Of a stretch of 64,000 nucleotides of DNA, positions 33,440 through 45,073 are shown piece after piece. The position numbers and the translations under genes were made by a program. The first letter of the stretch is position 1. Each line of letters begins with the position of its first letter. The notes below the pieces were generated by a model, which was not told the DNA's origin, ran no database searches, and was given only the letters and a program-made list of their open reading frames with translations. Source of the DNA: Homarus americanus (Eukaryota; Arthropoda; Malacostraca; Decapoda; Nephropidae); the NCBI RefSeq assembly GCF_018991925.1, contig NW_024748849.1, forward strand, positions 488,501 through 552,500. The letters run 5' to 3'.

Positions 33440-34480
33440 CCAATACATGGCTTTGTTGGGTGTTGACAATATTTTTGCCACCAATAGATGGCTCTGCTAA
33501 CTGTTTACAAATCTACCAGAAACTGTGTGCTAACTGCGAGCAAGATGCAAATACCATCCACCAGCAACAAAAATGAAAAGAATGTTCAGTCCGGTCTGTA
33601 ATGAAATAACTAACGCCTCCACCCAAGAAAATACTTAAGAGCTTACTGGCAAAAAGTAATTAAATAAAGGGCCAATGACGGAGACACGATGATCCTCCCC
33701 ATACTGGCCAGATATTTTGTAAATAACATTGATTATGTGTTAAAGGAATATCCTTCCTTCCTTAGGCTTTAGTAAGCCCCTTTATAATATTTATACTGTA
33801 TATACTTGTCACACTTGCCAGATGCTTCTGGTGTCATTGTGCAGGGGTACCTAGTGACAGCACTAGGATCCCGCTTCCTCTATCAAGGAATAAACAATTG
33901 AAATTGAAAATTGAATAAAGGGCTAATTAGCACCACCATGATGCTCAGTTTAAGGACAATATAATTCAATTGGGTCACCGCAGGAAAGGTGCTTCGCCTT
34001 GTGCACACAATGAAAAGACACGAGATAGATGAGTCAAGAGCAACAACGAAAATGGGTTTGTTTATAAAGAAATTAAATAAAGCAGATATACTTTACTTAT
34101 CTAATGTATCAAGTAATCATTGAAAGTATTGAAGAAAGTCACCATACTCTTAATTACTGTAGAGGTTTGAATACATAACAAAAACAACAAAGTAAATATA
34201 GTGAAATGTGAATAACGAAATGGAACAAAGAAAAACAAAGAAAGTAAATAAATTAATGTTCTTATAGAAATTCCTTTGTTGTAAATATTCGTATAATTAT
34301 AAATAGCGTTTATCGGTAATAAAATAAAGCTTGAAGACTGACACACAAACTGACACACAATATTTATGTTGATGTCAAGTTTAAACGAGGCTGTTATTGA
34401 TATCATGTAGTTTGTGCTTTAACCTTTTACCTACACTAAATTAACTTGATACATTTTACGACAAGTTCTACATCTTTTAT
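33440..34480. other. No gene recognised
   Basis: AT-rich. A short direct similarity, CCAATACATGGCTTTGTTGG versus CCAATAGATGGCTCTGCTAA, lies at 33,440-33,505. A 101-codon minus frame (34101-34406) is AT-driven. Confidence 0.5.
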
Positions 34481-34494
34481 GACAGGTGTACTTA

Positions 34495-34835
34495 CAACTG
34501 TTTCTCCACCATCACCATCACCACCACCACCATCATCATCACCACCACCATCCTCACCACCACCATCCTCACCACCACCATCACCACCACCATCACCATC
34601 ATCACCACCACCATCCTCACCACCACCATCACCCACCACCATCCTACCATCATCATCACCACCACCACCACCACCATCCTCACCACCACCATCCTCACCA
34701 CCACCATCACCACCATCACCACCACCACCCCATCATCACCACCACCATCACCACCACCACCACCATCATCACCACCATCACCACCACCATCACCATCACC
34801 ACCATCATCACCACCACCACCACCACTATCATGCA
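34495..34835. repeat. (CACCAT/CACCACCAT)n tract
   Basis: About 340 bp of CAC/CAT triplets and hexamers. All six frames stay open, creating false poly-His, poly-Pro/Ser and poly-Gly/Val frames. Confidence 0.97.
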
Positions 34836-35117
34836 AAAAAAAAATTATATACAAAATAATAAAAACTACTCAATATTAATGACTTTTAAAACAGAGTATT
34901 TCTTTTTTGTCACTGTATTTACAAGCAGCGACTAAGAGTGTTTAATTGTTTTATGTATTTGTTTTTCTTGCAATTGTTGAATATAAATCATCAATTGGTC
35001 ATTCCCTTGGCTCCTTTGTTTGCGTTCGTGTAAGTGAATCCGACTCTAGTGTGCTTGAATACGACGTGTGTAGAGTACATTAAATTGACTTATGCTTACA
35101 TGAATGTGTGTGTTTCT

Positions 35118-35330
35118 TTATGTATGTATGTATGTATGTATGTATGTATAAAGTCCACGCGGGGACATGTGTATGCAGGACCCGGAAATGCAAACACAAA
35201 CGTACACAAACCGACACACACACACACACACGTAGACAGAGACAGACAGACACACACACACTAAATATTCGACGTCTTGAAGCAGACAGTTTCTACCAGT
35301 TGGCTTCCGATTCCGGTTTCATTTCACGTT

Positions 35331-35371
<41 letters not shown>

Positions 35372-35470
35372 CATCCATCCATCTATCTATCGGTCTGTTT
35401 CAACAGGTGATGAATGAGCTAAAAATAAAACAGTATCTTTCCACGACCGACCGACCGACCGACCGACCAC
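35118..35470. repeat. Cluster of TATG, AC, TATC/CATC and CCGA microsatellites
   Basis: TATG at 35119-35149, AC at 35214-35262, TATC/CATC at 35332-35392, CCGA at 35445-35468. Four different repeats within 350 bp. Confidence 0.95.
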
Positions 35471-36035
35471 CCAGAATCACAAGGTGTTTTACAGAGGTCC
35501 ATCAGACTCTCAAGGGAATGTTAAAGAAATATCTTATGGAGAGGATAAAGACTGGGCTGACGGTGTTCACATAGTGCTCTTTGTCGTCCGCGAGAGTATA
35601 CAGGAGTCTTTGGGATAGTCACCTTTTTCAACTTATATTTGGACACGGAAAAGGACCACTCAAAATGGTTGACAGAAGGGGAAAGTATGCCACTACTTAA
35701 CTATGTACAGTGCAGAGATTCAAGATTAGATTAAATCATGCTTGTAAGTTTGCACGGGAAAACTTAAAAAATGCTCAAGCTACAATGAAGGAAAGGAAAT
35801 TTTGACAAGAAGGCAGTAGAACGGACCTTCACTCCTGGAGAACTAGCGCTACTCTTCCTACCTCTGGCGAAAAACTCCTTGTAGTCAAGTTATTTTGGTC
35901 CCTATAGAATTAAGAAGAAGGTCAATGGTGTAAATTATGTGTTAGAAACCCCTGATCGTAGGGGAACTGAGCGTCTGGTTGATGTCAATCTGTTGAGGCC
36001 ATATAACGTTAGAGAATCAGAGGCAGTACTAATCC
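35470..36035 (+). mobile_element. Ty3/Gypsy integrase C-terminal remnant
   Basis: Broken frames read HQTLKGMLKKYLMERIK, RESIQESLG-like, FGHGKGPLKM, ACKFARENLKNAQATMKE and finally YVLETPDRRGTERLVDVNLL. This order (integrase end, then the TPDRR...VNLLRPY tail) is typical of Gypsy pol. Stops and frameshifts show decay. Confidence 0.8.
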
Positions 36036-36044
36036 AAGGTCAAG

Positions 36045-36955
36045 TGTTGGAGGGTGTGTGGTGTTGGAGGGTGTGGTGGTGTTGGAGGGTGTGGTGGTGT
36101 TGGAGGGTGTGTGGTGTTGGAGGGTGTGGTGGTGTTGGAGGGTGTGGGGGGCTGGGTGTGGTGTTGTAGGGTGGGTGGGGCAGTGGTGTTGGAGGGTGGT
36201 GGTGTTGTGTGGTGTTGAGGGTGGTGTTGAGGGGTGGTGTTGTAGGGTGTGGTGGTGTTGCAGGGGGTTGGAGGTGGTGGTGTTGAGGGTGTGTGTGTTG
36301 AGGGTGTGTGGTAGGGTGTGTGGTGTTGCAGGGTGGTGTTGAGGGGTGTGGTGGTGTTGGAGGTGTGGTGTTGAGGGTGGTGTTGGAGGGTGGGGTGTTG
36401 GAGGGTGTGTGGTGTTGATGGTGGTGGTGTGGTGTTGAGGTGGTGGTGTTGAGGGTGTTGAGGGTGTGGTGTGTTGGAGGGTGTGTGGTGTTGAGGTGTG
36501 GAGGGTGGGGTTGGAGGGTGTGGTGTTGGAGGTGTGGGGGGTGTGGTTGGAGGGTGTGTGTTGGAGGTGTTGAGGTGTGGTGTTGGAGGTGGTGTTGGAG
36601 GGTGTGTGGTGTTGGAGGGTGGTGGTGTTGTAGGGGGTGGTGTTGGAGGGTGTGTGTTGAGGGTGTGTTGGAGGTGTGGTGTTGGAGGTGTGGTGTTGGG
36701 AGGTGTGGTGTTGGAGGGTGTGTGGTGTTGGAGGGTGTGGTGGTGGGAGGGTGTGGTGTTGTAGGGGTGTGGTGTTGAGGGTGGTGTTGTGTGTGTTGAG
36801 GGTGGGGTGTTGGAGGGGTGTGTGTTGAGGGTGGGTAGGAGGTGGTGTTGCAGGGTGTGGTGTTGGAGGTGGTGTGTGGGTGGTGGTGTGGTGGTGGGAG
36901 GGTGGTGGTGTTGCAGGGTGTGTGGTGTTGCAGGTGTGGTGTTGGAGGGTGTGGC
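36045..36955. repeat. 900-bp GGTGTTGGAGGGTGTG minisatellite
   Basis: Irregular 12-20-bp G/T-rich units, G-rich on the plus strand. It begins where the Gypsy remnant ends. The long minus frames of His/Pro/Thr/Asn residues are its translations. Confidence 0.95.
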
Positions 36956-37134
36956 GCCAGGCGGAGTCTTAGCGCCTCGCAGTAAAGAAGAAGCTGCCAT
37001 AAACCGAGTCGCCAGAGAGGGTAGAAGTCCCTCTCTCTTCCCTCCATCACACCCGCCCTCTCTCTTCCCTCTCAACACCTGTTCCTCCCTCAGTGTTGAT
37101 CCTTTGTGTGTGTGTGTGTTTTGATCTGGTGTTG

Positions 37135-37136
<2 letters not shown>

Positions 37137-37198
<62 letters not shown>
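37137..37198. repeat. (TTA)n microsatellite
   Basis: About 20 uninterrupted TTA units. Confidence 0.98.
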
Positions 37199-37200
<2 letters not shown>

Positions 37201-37224
37201 CGGTTTTTCTCTACTCCATTCTCA

Positions 37225-37560
37225 CCCGCCTTCCAGCCCTCCTCCACCCTCTCTCACCTCCCCACACCCTCTTCACTTCACCCTCACCTCCCCACCCCCT
37301 CTTCACCTCCCCACCCTCTTCACCCCCCACCCCTCTCACCTCCCCACACCTTCACCTCCCCCACACCTCTTCACCCCCACCCCCTTCACCTCCCCACACC
37401 TTCACCTCCCCACCTCTTCACCTCCCCACCCTCTTCACCTCCCCCACACCCTCTTCACCTCCCCCCACCCCTCTTCACCTCCCCCCACCCCTCACCTCCC
37501 CACCCCTTCACCCCCACACCTCACCTCCCCCACACCTCACCTCCCCCACCTCTTCACCAC
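37225..37560. repeat. CCTCTTCACCTCCCCACC minisatellite
   Basis: Pyrimidine-rich 12-18-bp units, strongly strand-asymmetric; triplex-forming potential. Confidence 0.95.
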
Positions 37561-38115
37561 CCCACAACATCCAATCATAATCAGAGGAGCTCATCACAGC
37601 AACAGTCACCCCAGGCACACACTTAACAAGAGCGCCATGGACCCCTCCTCCGTCACTCACATGTCTTACACGATATTTTCCTCTTTACGATATAGATACT
37701 CTCTCTCTCTTCTTAAATAAATTGTATAATTATTTGAGTTATTTGTTAATTTCTACCTAATAATAATAATTGATGACCTTAGCATGTAATAAAAAATCTT
37801 TACACACACACACACACATCTATAAGTAAATTAATAAAATATCATAATTGTAAAAGTATCATAAATTTCTCGAAGTTTCTAAGATATTTTTAGAAGAAGA
37901 CTCCACAGCCACCTATGCTCTGTTTCCCTCACCAGTCATACATTTTAATGAGCGTGCAACAGTCAAGAGGTGACATGCACGTCGCACCTGCAGCCACACC
38001 TTCCACACTTAATAAACCAATCAACAAACACACCTCGATAAAAACATCCCAATTGGGTCTTGAATGTGTTGTCAGGTCCGTGATGTTGTCAATACCCTGA
38101 AAGTCGCTTCCCGGA

Positions 38116-38119
<4 letters not shown>

Positions 38120-38161
<42 letters not shown>
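38120..38161. repeat. (GT)n microsatellite
   Basis: About 20 GT units, immediately before the CCAAT/CRE repeat. Confidence 0.97.
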
Positions 38162-38162
<1 letters not shown>

Positions 38163-38280
38163 CGTCGCTGACCAATCAGGAGCTCTCCAATACTGGCATC
38201 AGGCACAGGACCAATGAAGAGTTCTCAAATACTTACGTCAAACAGTAGACTAATCAGAAGTTCTCTAAAATATCACGGTG
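38161..38280 (+). promoter_or_regulatory. Tandem 39-bp modules with CCAAT and CRE-like sites
   Basis: Three units of 39 bp start at ACCAATCAGG (38171), ACCAATGAAG (38210) and ACTAATCAGA (38249). Each continues AGYTCTC and CAAATACT; an ACGTCA or GACGTC half/full CRE lies at 38161 and 38235. Enhancer or promoter function is inference. Confidence 0.45.
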
Positions 38281-38354
38281 TGGGATAAGGCACTGCACCT
38301 CCACCCACCTGAGCAAGGACTTCCTTTAAACCATCTCTTAAAAGACAAGTATGT

Positions 38355-38545
38355 CATTCTCGCCACTTATCAGCTTACTAGCCGTTTGGGCGGTTGGTCT
38401 ATGCGGTGTTAGTACAGGAGGAAACCGGGAACTGGGCTGTGGTGTTTGGTAGTGAGGGACACAGCATCCTTCTCACGTGTGTTCGGGCCGAGCCTTGAAC
38501 CCTGGACTACTGAGGTGAGTTACGCGCGACCACCAACACACATTG
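38355..38545 (-). mobile_element. tRNA-derived SINE-like element
   Basis: The minus strand has a B-box-like CAGGGTTCAAGGCTCGG, then ACCGCCCAAACGGCTAGTAA and GCTGATAAGTGGCGAGAATG, the 3' end shared with the 18.5-kb copy. No long A-tail remains. Confidence 0.6.
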
Positions 38546-38872
38546 TATTGCTTCCACCCATTTATCAGATTACTGTACATCAACTACACTATACTGTAAA
38601 CAAGGGTATATATCTATAATATAAATGTAATCAAAAACAATAATAATAAATAAATAAAGCAATATGATAATCGTGGTAACATTCTAAAACGTAATTACCA
38701 ACACCATGTAGTAAGTCAAATGATACTAAATGTTAAATATAATACTTCCTTGGGATAAATGCCACAATTAGAGCTCAGTCTCTCTCTTTGCTCAGTAGTG
38801 CCAAAGTTATTATTATTGTCTGCTCTGTATCTGTGTTTTTCTGACTAAATAAACTGTTTCAATATCAAATAT

Positions 38873-39030
38873 TGACGTCATGAACTTAACCAATCAGGAG
38901 ACCTCAAATTGTGACGTCAGAGATTGAATGCAACCCTGAAGACCCAATCAGTACAGCAGAAGTAAATATTGAAGAATATAAGTATAGTTGCCTGTCGGGA
39001 GAGTCACAACCACGACGGCTATATATAGGT
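38873..39030 (+). promoter_or_regulatory. CRE-CCAAT-CRE module with TATA box
   Basis: TTGACGTCATG (38873), CCAATCAG (38890) and GTGACGTCAG (38911) repeat the 38.2-kb module; CTATATATAGG follows at 39019. A core-promoter-like order, but I find no supported exon downstream before the LINE remnant at 39.4 kb. Confidence 0.4.
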
Positions 39031-39057
39031 GTACTAGAGGTCGTCTCTTACGACCTT

Positions 39058-39070
39058 ACACACACTCACA

Positions 39071-39111
<41 letters not shown>
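39058..39111. repeat. (CA)n microsatellite
   Basis: CA repeat following the TATA-like segment. Confidence 0.97.
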
Positions 39112-39112
<1 letters not shown>

Positions 39113-39404
39113 ATAATCAGGACATAACCCGTATCTTGTGTCTGTATACTATACACTATTGTTTATTTACCTCCAATAGGCTACTCACGCGGCCTACATC
39201 AATCTCCCTTCCTCGTCTTCCCCCCACCCCCCTAACCCCTTTGTTCTCTCTCTCTCCCTTCCCTTCCCTCTCCACACTTCCCACCTATTCCTTCCCTTTC
39301 CCACTCCTCCCTTCACCCCCATCACCAAATGAATGAGGTGAATAAAACTGTTTAATGGTGATAATGAACTCACGACTTTATTTCTTGCAATTAACTCAAT
39401 CACA

Positions 39405-39742
39405 GTACCGTCATCACATCTGAGGGTTGGCGACCACAGTCCTCCGTCATCACATCTGAGGGTTGGCGACCACAGTCCTCCACTCTACTCGTTCTCGGGC
39501 TGTTGTTACCAATCCTCTAAGGTTTGTATCTCTCTCAGGACTCAGTGTGTTTAATTCATTCACCCATCTCAGTCTCTACCTTCCCCTGGCCCTCCTACCC
39601 TCAACTTTATCCATTAATATTACTGTTATTATCTTCTCAGTCCTAATTATATGACCAAAGTATCTCATTTTGTCTTTTCTGTAAATTTCAAATATTTCTC
39701 TTGAAGCTAACTGAAGGTTTGTGAGAGATACTCTTTCAACCG

Positions 39743-39745
<3 letters not shown>
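39405..39745 (-). mobile_element. LINE 3'-end remnant
   Basis: Minus translation: RYFGHIIRTEKIITVILMDK, then VEGRRARGR, a stop, RLRWVNELNTLSPERD and NLRGLVTTARERVEW. This is the C-terminal part of a non-LTR element ORF. A segment of about 36 bp (CTGAGGGTTGGCGACCACAG...) is doubled at 39,419-39,480. Same family as 11,960-12,430. Confidence 0.75.
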
Positions 39746-39787
<42 letters not shown>

Positions 39788-39800
39788 TGTGTGTGTATCA
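39743..39800. repeat. (GT)n microsatellite
   Basis: GT run with one CT interruption. Confidence 0.97.
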
Positions 39801-39897
39801 TAGCACATAACTGCAAGCAATATTTTACCAGAGGGAAGTAGTAATCGTGGTGGTGGTGGTGGTGGTTGTCAGAGTACACACACAAGGTCTAAGTTCA

Positions 39898-40155
39898 AAG
39901 CCTGGTTGAGATGTCGACTGTCCTCTCTCCTTAGGTCTGCATTGCTTTGCCTCAGGGGAACGAGAGCATCGGCCCCAAAGCCTACAACGGTCGCAGATAT
40001 TGACTATGAGGCAACAGTCACTGAGTGCTGCATAGATCTGCGGCTCAACTAACTCAACACAGCTAGGAGAGTTACTTATGTATTAGGATATTTAATATTA
40101 AGGTAATAAAATGGTGGCGAAGGAATGGCTATTGGGGGAGGCTGGAGGCCATTTG
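39898..40155 (+). mobile_element. 5'-truncated copy of the RLE-type LINE, abutting (GTA)n
   Basis: Starts at AGCCTGGTTGAGATGTCGAC and matches the 3' end of the element at 60,322-61,125 through GGCTGGAGGCCA, then runs directly into (GTA)n at 40,158. The frame WLRCRLSS...CLRGTRASAP is the last part of the ORF. Confidence 0.8.
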
Positions 40156-40157
<2 letters not shown>

Positions 40158-40193
<36 letters not shown>

Positions 40194-40255
40194 GATGATA
40201 GTAGTAGTAACAGTAGTCGTAGTGATGATAGTAGTAGTAGTAGTAATGTAAACAC
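40158..40255. repeat. (GTA)n / GATGATAGTA microsatellite
   Basis: Directly follows the truncated LINE. Confidence 0.96.
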
Positions 40256-40508
40256 CCGCCCGTGTATCAGTACAGGAAGCTGGTATCCCTGCTTCGCCTT
40301 TCACAGAATACGATAAATAAATAAGATACGGCAGCATTAACGTGGCCGGGATGACGTTATATCCTCTGAAACATTCACAGGTAGATGGAATAAAGTAACG
40401 CCTCTCTCAACCTATCATTTTTACGTAATGTATCATTCATTGTGTAAGATATTTAATATTCCTTGGCTTAACTCCTGAGAAAAATCAAGACTCGAAAAAC
40501 TATCTCTC

Positions 40509-40580
40509 TCTATGTATGTATGTATGTATGTATGTATGTATGTGTGTGTGTATGTATGTATGTATGTATGTATGTATGTG
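40509..40580. repeat. (TATG)n microsatellite
   Basis: Two runs of TATG separated by GTGTGTG. Confidence 0.96.
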
Positions 40581-40599
40581 TCAGTTTGTCTCTCTCTCC

Positions 40600-42500
40600 C
40601 ATCTACATTTGTCTCTCTTACTGTTGTTACGCCATCACTCCTCTTTATCTAGAGTTTACCACTAGTCGAATAAGAGGTGAGACTTGATGGTGAGAGCATA
40701 AAGAAACAAGCCACTGTCGCTAGAGGTCACAGGGTAAACACTATAATGACTCTAATATTATATCCAACAGGTTCTTACTTAGCCTCAGATTAACTCGTAT
40801 TGAGGAGGAATCATTCACTGCTTGATTTCTTAATATAATAAAATTAGGGACGTATTTACAAAGACAAGTAAAAGAACAATTTAAATACAAACAACCACAG
40901 CCTGAATTAACCTAAGCCTTACCATACACTTGAACAGTACAAAAGAATAAACCACTTACATCCTGAGTCTAAGTGGACCAACTTTACCACCCTTGGACCA
41001 CACCCAGGCTCGTCCCGCTCGCCGGACCAGTGACCCACACAGTGCTCATACCATGTTGCCAATTATCAGACTATTTTCTCTAACACTACATAGAATATAA
41101 AATATAACCCTACTTACTGAACAAGCAGGGTAACTACCTCTGAACAAGCACCTCTAAATTCAATATATATTCGGTGCCACATAACACTGATGTAAGACTG
41201 TTGTAGGAACTCACACTTGAAGCACATTAATGCAATAACAACAGTAACTCTGTCTGTCTGTCTGTCTGTCTGGTTGTCTTTTTAGAACTAACTACGAGTC
41301 AAATAAAACTCTTTCTCTACTCAAACAGTTACCAGCGTCTAAACACCAGCTAAACACTAATAAAACACCAAGTAAACACTGACTGCAGGCAAACATCTGA
41401 AGACGGATAATAACCCTTAAAATCCCAGCCAATTTGTACCAAGCACCTGAGACCTGATTTTGCCAGCTGGTTAAGACCTGAATGGAGCTATTAGCGAAAT
41501 TAGCGTTAACTCCAAATTAGGTGACCGGCTAAGCGAGTACACAGCTTTAATGGCTTTAACTTTGCTGCTACCGGTTAAGCTTGCACACAACTCTAAACTT
41601 TGTCTTCATACAGCCTTAAGTGTTGGCTCTAACTTAGCACATATCCCTCATCTTCCTCATGTTTACATTCCTTACGTCATATGGGTATTCACGCCAAATT
41701 TCCCACGTAGCACTAATTCTGTTTTCCCGCCAAGTAAGGATGTCACTTTCTTTTATGAAAAACAAACAATTCGAAGGAAAATTATCAATTTCTATGAGCG
41801 TTTCGATAAAAAACAAAGCCTGCCTTATTATGTGGTTAGTATGGAAAAGTGATGCTCACACCTGATACCGTCAATTACTGTCTGTATTCTGATTGTAACT
41901 TAAAGCGTTTCCCGCCGTTTGTCTCCTGTTTACCCGCCAAATTTTCCTTTGATACACACGGTAATTTTTGTATATACTTCACTCGTGTATTTAGCGATGT
42001 GCATGTTGGAAAAGAAAGTGGGTAAAGGAGGAGGAGGAGGAGAAAAAGACTGACGAAATATAAAAAAAAACAGAAATTTAAGAAGAGAAAAAAAATGCAA
42101 GGTAAAATAAAATATGAAAAGATGAAGAAGCATTAATGAAACACAAAAGTAGAAAAATGAACTATACGACCCAGAAAGAAATGAGAATAACATTAACGTA
42201 AAAAAAAATGACAAAAGCAAAGGAAAAATAAGCGTTTGCGCCTATGGGAATATTCTTTAGCTTAGAAACTTAAAGAGAATGGAGGAGGCGCGAACCGTGG
42301 TGAGTAGGGGGTACTGCGACAAGTGGTGGTTGCTAGCTTTATTAACTACTTCAGAAAATGTCTTTGTGAACTCTCTTGGCTCTTATATATTGTTTGTCAC
42401 CCACTATTTTATCCTTAACTTATTAATTATATAGACTTACGATATATATGAATGGGATTGATTACGTGAAAATCTACGTTAATATTTATTTAGAATTATA
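40600..42500. other. No gene recognised
   Basis: AT-rich with a (CTGT)n at 41,253 and purine-rich tracts at 42,000-42,240. The GC-richer segment at 40,960-41,060 resembles LTR leader DNA but has no frame. Frames at 41550-41865 show no family signature. Confidence 0.5.
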
Positions 42501-42569
42501 TTATATATCGTGTTTGTTTTATTTACATTTGCGAGGACTAAGACTTTGTGGATATTAGTTAAAGTTACT

Positions 42570-42765
42570 TTATTTAACTTATTACAGGATGGAGTTATCT
42601 TAATTAGCTTGTTACAGGATGGAGTTACCTTAATTAGCTTGGTACAGGATGGAGTTACCTTAATTAACTTGTTACAGGAAGTTACCTTAATTAGCTTGTT
42701 ACAGGATGGAGTTACCTTAATTAACTTGTTACAGGATGGAGTTACCTTAACTTTACGCTTACAGT
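42570..42765. repeat. 30-bp minisatellite (six to seven units)
   Basis: Unit contains TTACAGGATGGAGTTACCTT followed by AATTAGCTTG; one unit is shortened. Confidence 0.95.
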
Positions 42766-43049
42766 CACGTGTCTAAGCATAATACAAGAAACAGTGCGTG
42801 TTGTTTTAACAGGATCAGTAATGTTAAAAGTGTGTCAGGTCATGCGAGAATATTGTTAACAAATTATTCAGTGAGAAGATATTATACCATGGTGAATAAT
42901 GCAGTGTGGAACGAGATGAGGAGGGGGGAGGAAGAAGACGAGACGAGGAAGGTACTCTTGTGGATTGTGTCATCATGGAGTTACTCGTGTGTTACACTTT
43001 GTAAGGTCCAGAAATCTTCTATTTTCTACGGAAGATGTAAGGAGGACAT

Positions 43050-43390
43050 GTTCAGTTATTAGGATTTGTGCTGTGGTAAAGCCACGATTCTTCCGACCGC
43101 CAAATGACACGCTCAATAAAGGCTGCACAGTCTATGGAGCGACTTAATATAAAAGAACCATTACCGTCTTCAACACGAAACACATACTGGACATGCTTAC
43201 TGTAACTGATGAATATTCACGTTTCTCCTTTGTTCAAATAAACAAACTTCAACATTAATCATTCACTCAGATCGAGGGCCTTACTTTGTCACGTGAACTT
43301 AAGGCTCATCTTTCCCAAAGAGGAATATCAACAAGGAGAACGACACCGACACCCTGCCTACTTTACACAACGATGTTAACACGGAAAGAT
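43050..43390 (+). mobile_element. Ty3/Gypsy integrase core remnant
   Basis: Reads ICAVVKPRFFRPPNDT, then IKAAQSMERLNI and KEPLPSSTRNTYW, DMLTVTDEYSRFSFVQ and, further on, RELKAHLSQRGISTRRTTP. These match the Gypsy integrase core (DxxGP...VDEYSRFPF...SDRG..F.S.EL...L...GI..SRTTPYHP). Stops and frameshifts show decay. It is not the same copy as 35.5 kb, because the order along the strand is wrong. Confidence 0.8.
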
Positions 43391-43399
43391 TTGCTACTT

Positions 43400-44170
43400 C
43401 AGGTGAATCATTGTTGTTAATGTTATAATAGATGACTACACTTCAACAACGAAGAGTTTTAATCACGTACTCTGTGTCAACACATTTCATTAAATCATCC
43501 ACAACTACTGGAGTCATTACAGAGTTACGGTGTTACTGTGGTTATTAAGCAAGACTTGCCAGAGAGTCTGAGGCAGTAGTAACCAAGTTTCAGTTTTAGT
43601 TGATGACGTCATGAATAAGTTTTGTGACGTGTGTTGTTTGTTATTATTTATTAATGTTAGTTTTTTTTTTATCTTTATTTCGCTTTACGTTTTTCTTTCA
43701 CTTTATATTTATCTACTTTACCTCTCTTTTTCTCTTCTGTCCCTTTCTTTCTGTTTCTCTACCTTCCTTCATGTCTCTTTTTTCTCTCTCTGTGCCAGTC
43801 TCTTCTTCTCTCTCTGATTCTCTTTCATTTCTTATTTCCTGTTCATCTTTATTCCATCTCTCCCTGCTTTCTTTCTCTCTCTATTTTATCTCTCCCCTTT
43901 TCTTTCTCGTCTTTCTTTCTCTATCTCTATTTGATCAACCATCCACATTTTCACAATCTGTCACAAAAAAAAAATCACAAAAACTGACTCACGTTTTTGT
44001 TATTATAAATTACACAATAACTAATTTTAACCTCACCAAAGAGCTGAAAGTTCAATATTGGGGCAGTTGACCTCAGGCGAGTGTGAGAAAATATAAATAT
44101 TACATTGTATCTTTTTGAAGTTACAATAAACACAGTGGTTAGTGAGGCAGCTGTATATACGGTGGCGAGA
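43400..44170. other. No gene; CT-rich tract
   Basis: 43,660-43,940 is a pyrimidine-rich tract (CTTTCTCTC), the cause of Ser/Phe/Leu-rich frames. Confidence 0.6.
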
Positions 44171-44175
44171 GGAGC

Positions 44176-44176
<1 letters not shown>

Positions 44177-44254
<78 letters not shown>
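44177..44254. repeat. (CA)n microsatellite
   Basis: Interrupted by CT once. Confidence 0.97.
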
Positions 44255-44257
<3 letters not shown>

Positions 44258-44259
44258 AA

Positions 44260-44865
44260 GGGTTCAGTCATCGTACTCAAGAAGTTAAACACAGTATCAA
44301 CCTCACACCGTAACCCTCAACTATTGTATTATACAGTACTCCAACATCTGATTGTACTGTAATAAATCGTAAAAAAATATATCGTTCGACGTTTATTATA
44401 CACCACAATTAAGGTCAGCTCTGTCCGTAGCCTATATAGAAAATCGTCCAGTTATTGAATAAGTATCGTTTGGTCTGTTTACATCCAGCAAAAGACCCTG
44501 CCATTACGAGTCTGAATGGCAAAACTCACTTCAATATATTCACTAATCCTGTTGGTGCAGTGATCTATACTTCATTCTGAATAGTTTAATCATTGAGAAC
44601 ACCGCAAAGAACTGTATAGGAGAGACATGATTTATTGGTGTGAGTACTAATGCTTTGTTGTGTGGGAGACGCCCGAACTATAGTGGGAATGGTCGTGTTT
44701 TTTTTATCTATGCTGATGTCTGGCGTCGGTCAGTTGTTTCGTATTGCTGATGAGAGAGAGAGATAAATATTGCCAAAGTGTGTGAGAGAGAGAAGACGAA
44801 AATTAAAACTAAATCACTTACTAATCCACCACATACATATTCATCCCCTCATTTACAAGCGTAGG
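44260..44865. other. No gene recognised
   Basis: AT-rich spacer with short GA runs at 44,754 and 44,783. Confidence 0.5.
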
Positions 44866-44868
44866 TTG

Positions 44869-44870
<2 letters not shown>

Positions 44871-44922
<52 letters not shown>
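44871..44922. repeat. (AC)n microsatellite
   Basis: About 25 AC units. Confidence 0.97.
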
Positions 44923-44923
<1 letters not shown>

Positions 44924-45034
44924 AGGGAGTATATGGGCAGTTAGGGCACCACAAAATACCGGACAATTTAGACAGTTAACGTTTTTAATCCTTGAAGACT
45001 GAAGGGAAGGAAAGTTCTTCCCCCATATCATTCA

Positions 45035-45035
45035 A

Positions 45036-45073
<38 letters not shown>

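Noticed and set aside
34436..34935. Poly-His, Pro/Ser and Gly-rich frames
   Set aside because: All frames are open because the CACCAT tract contains no stops; not genes.
36029..37201. Open frames of 390 and 336 codons (His/Pro/Thr/Asn-rich, minus strand)
   Set aside because: Translations of the GGTGTTGGAGGG minisatellite and (TTA)n; composition follows the repeat and no domain is present.
43060..43390. 35.5-kb and 43.1-kb Gypsy pieces as one interrupted element
   Set aside because: The integrase core (43.1 kb) lies downstream of the C-terminal part (35.5 kb) on the same strand, so they are separate remnants.
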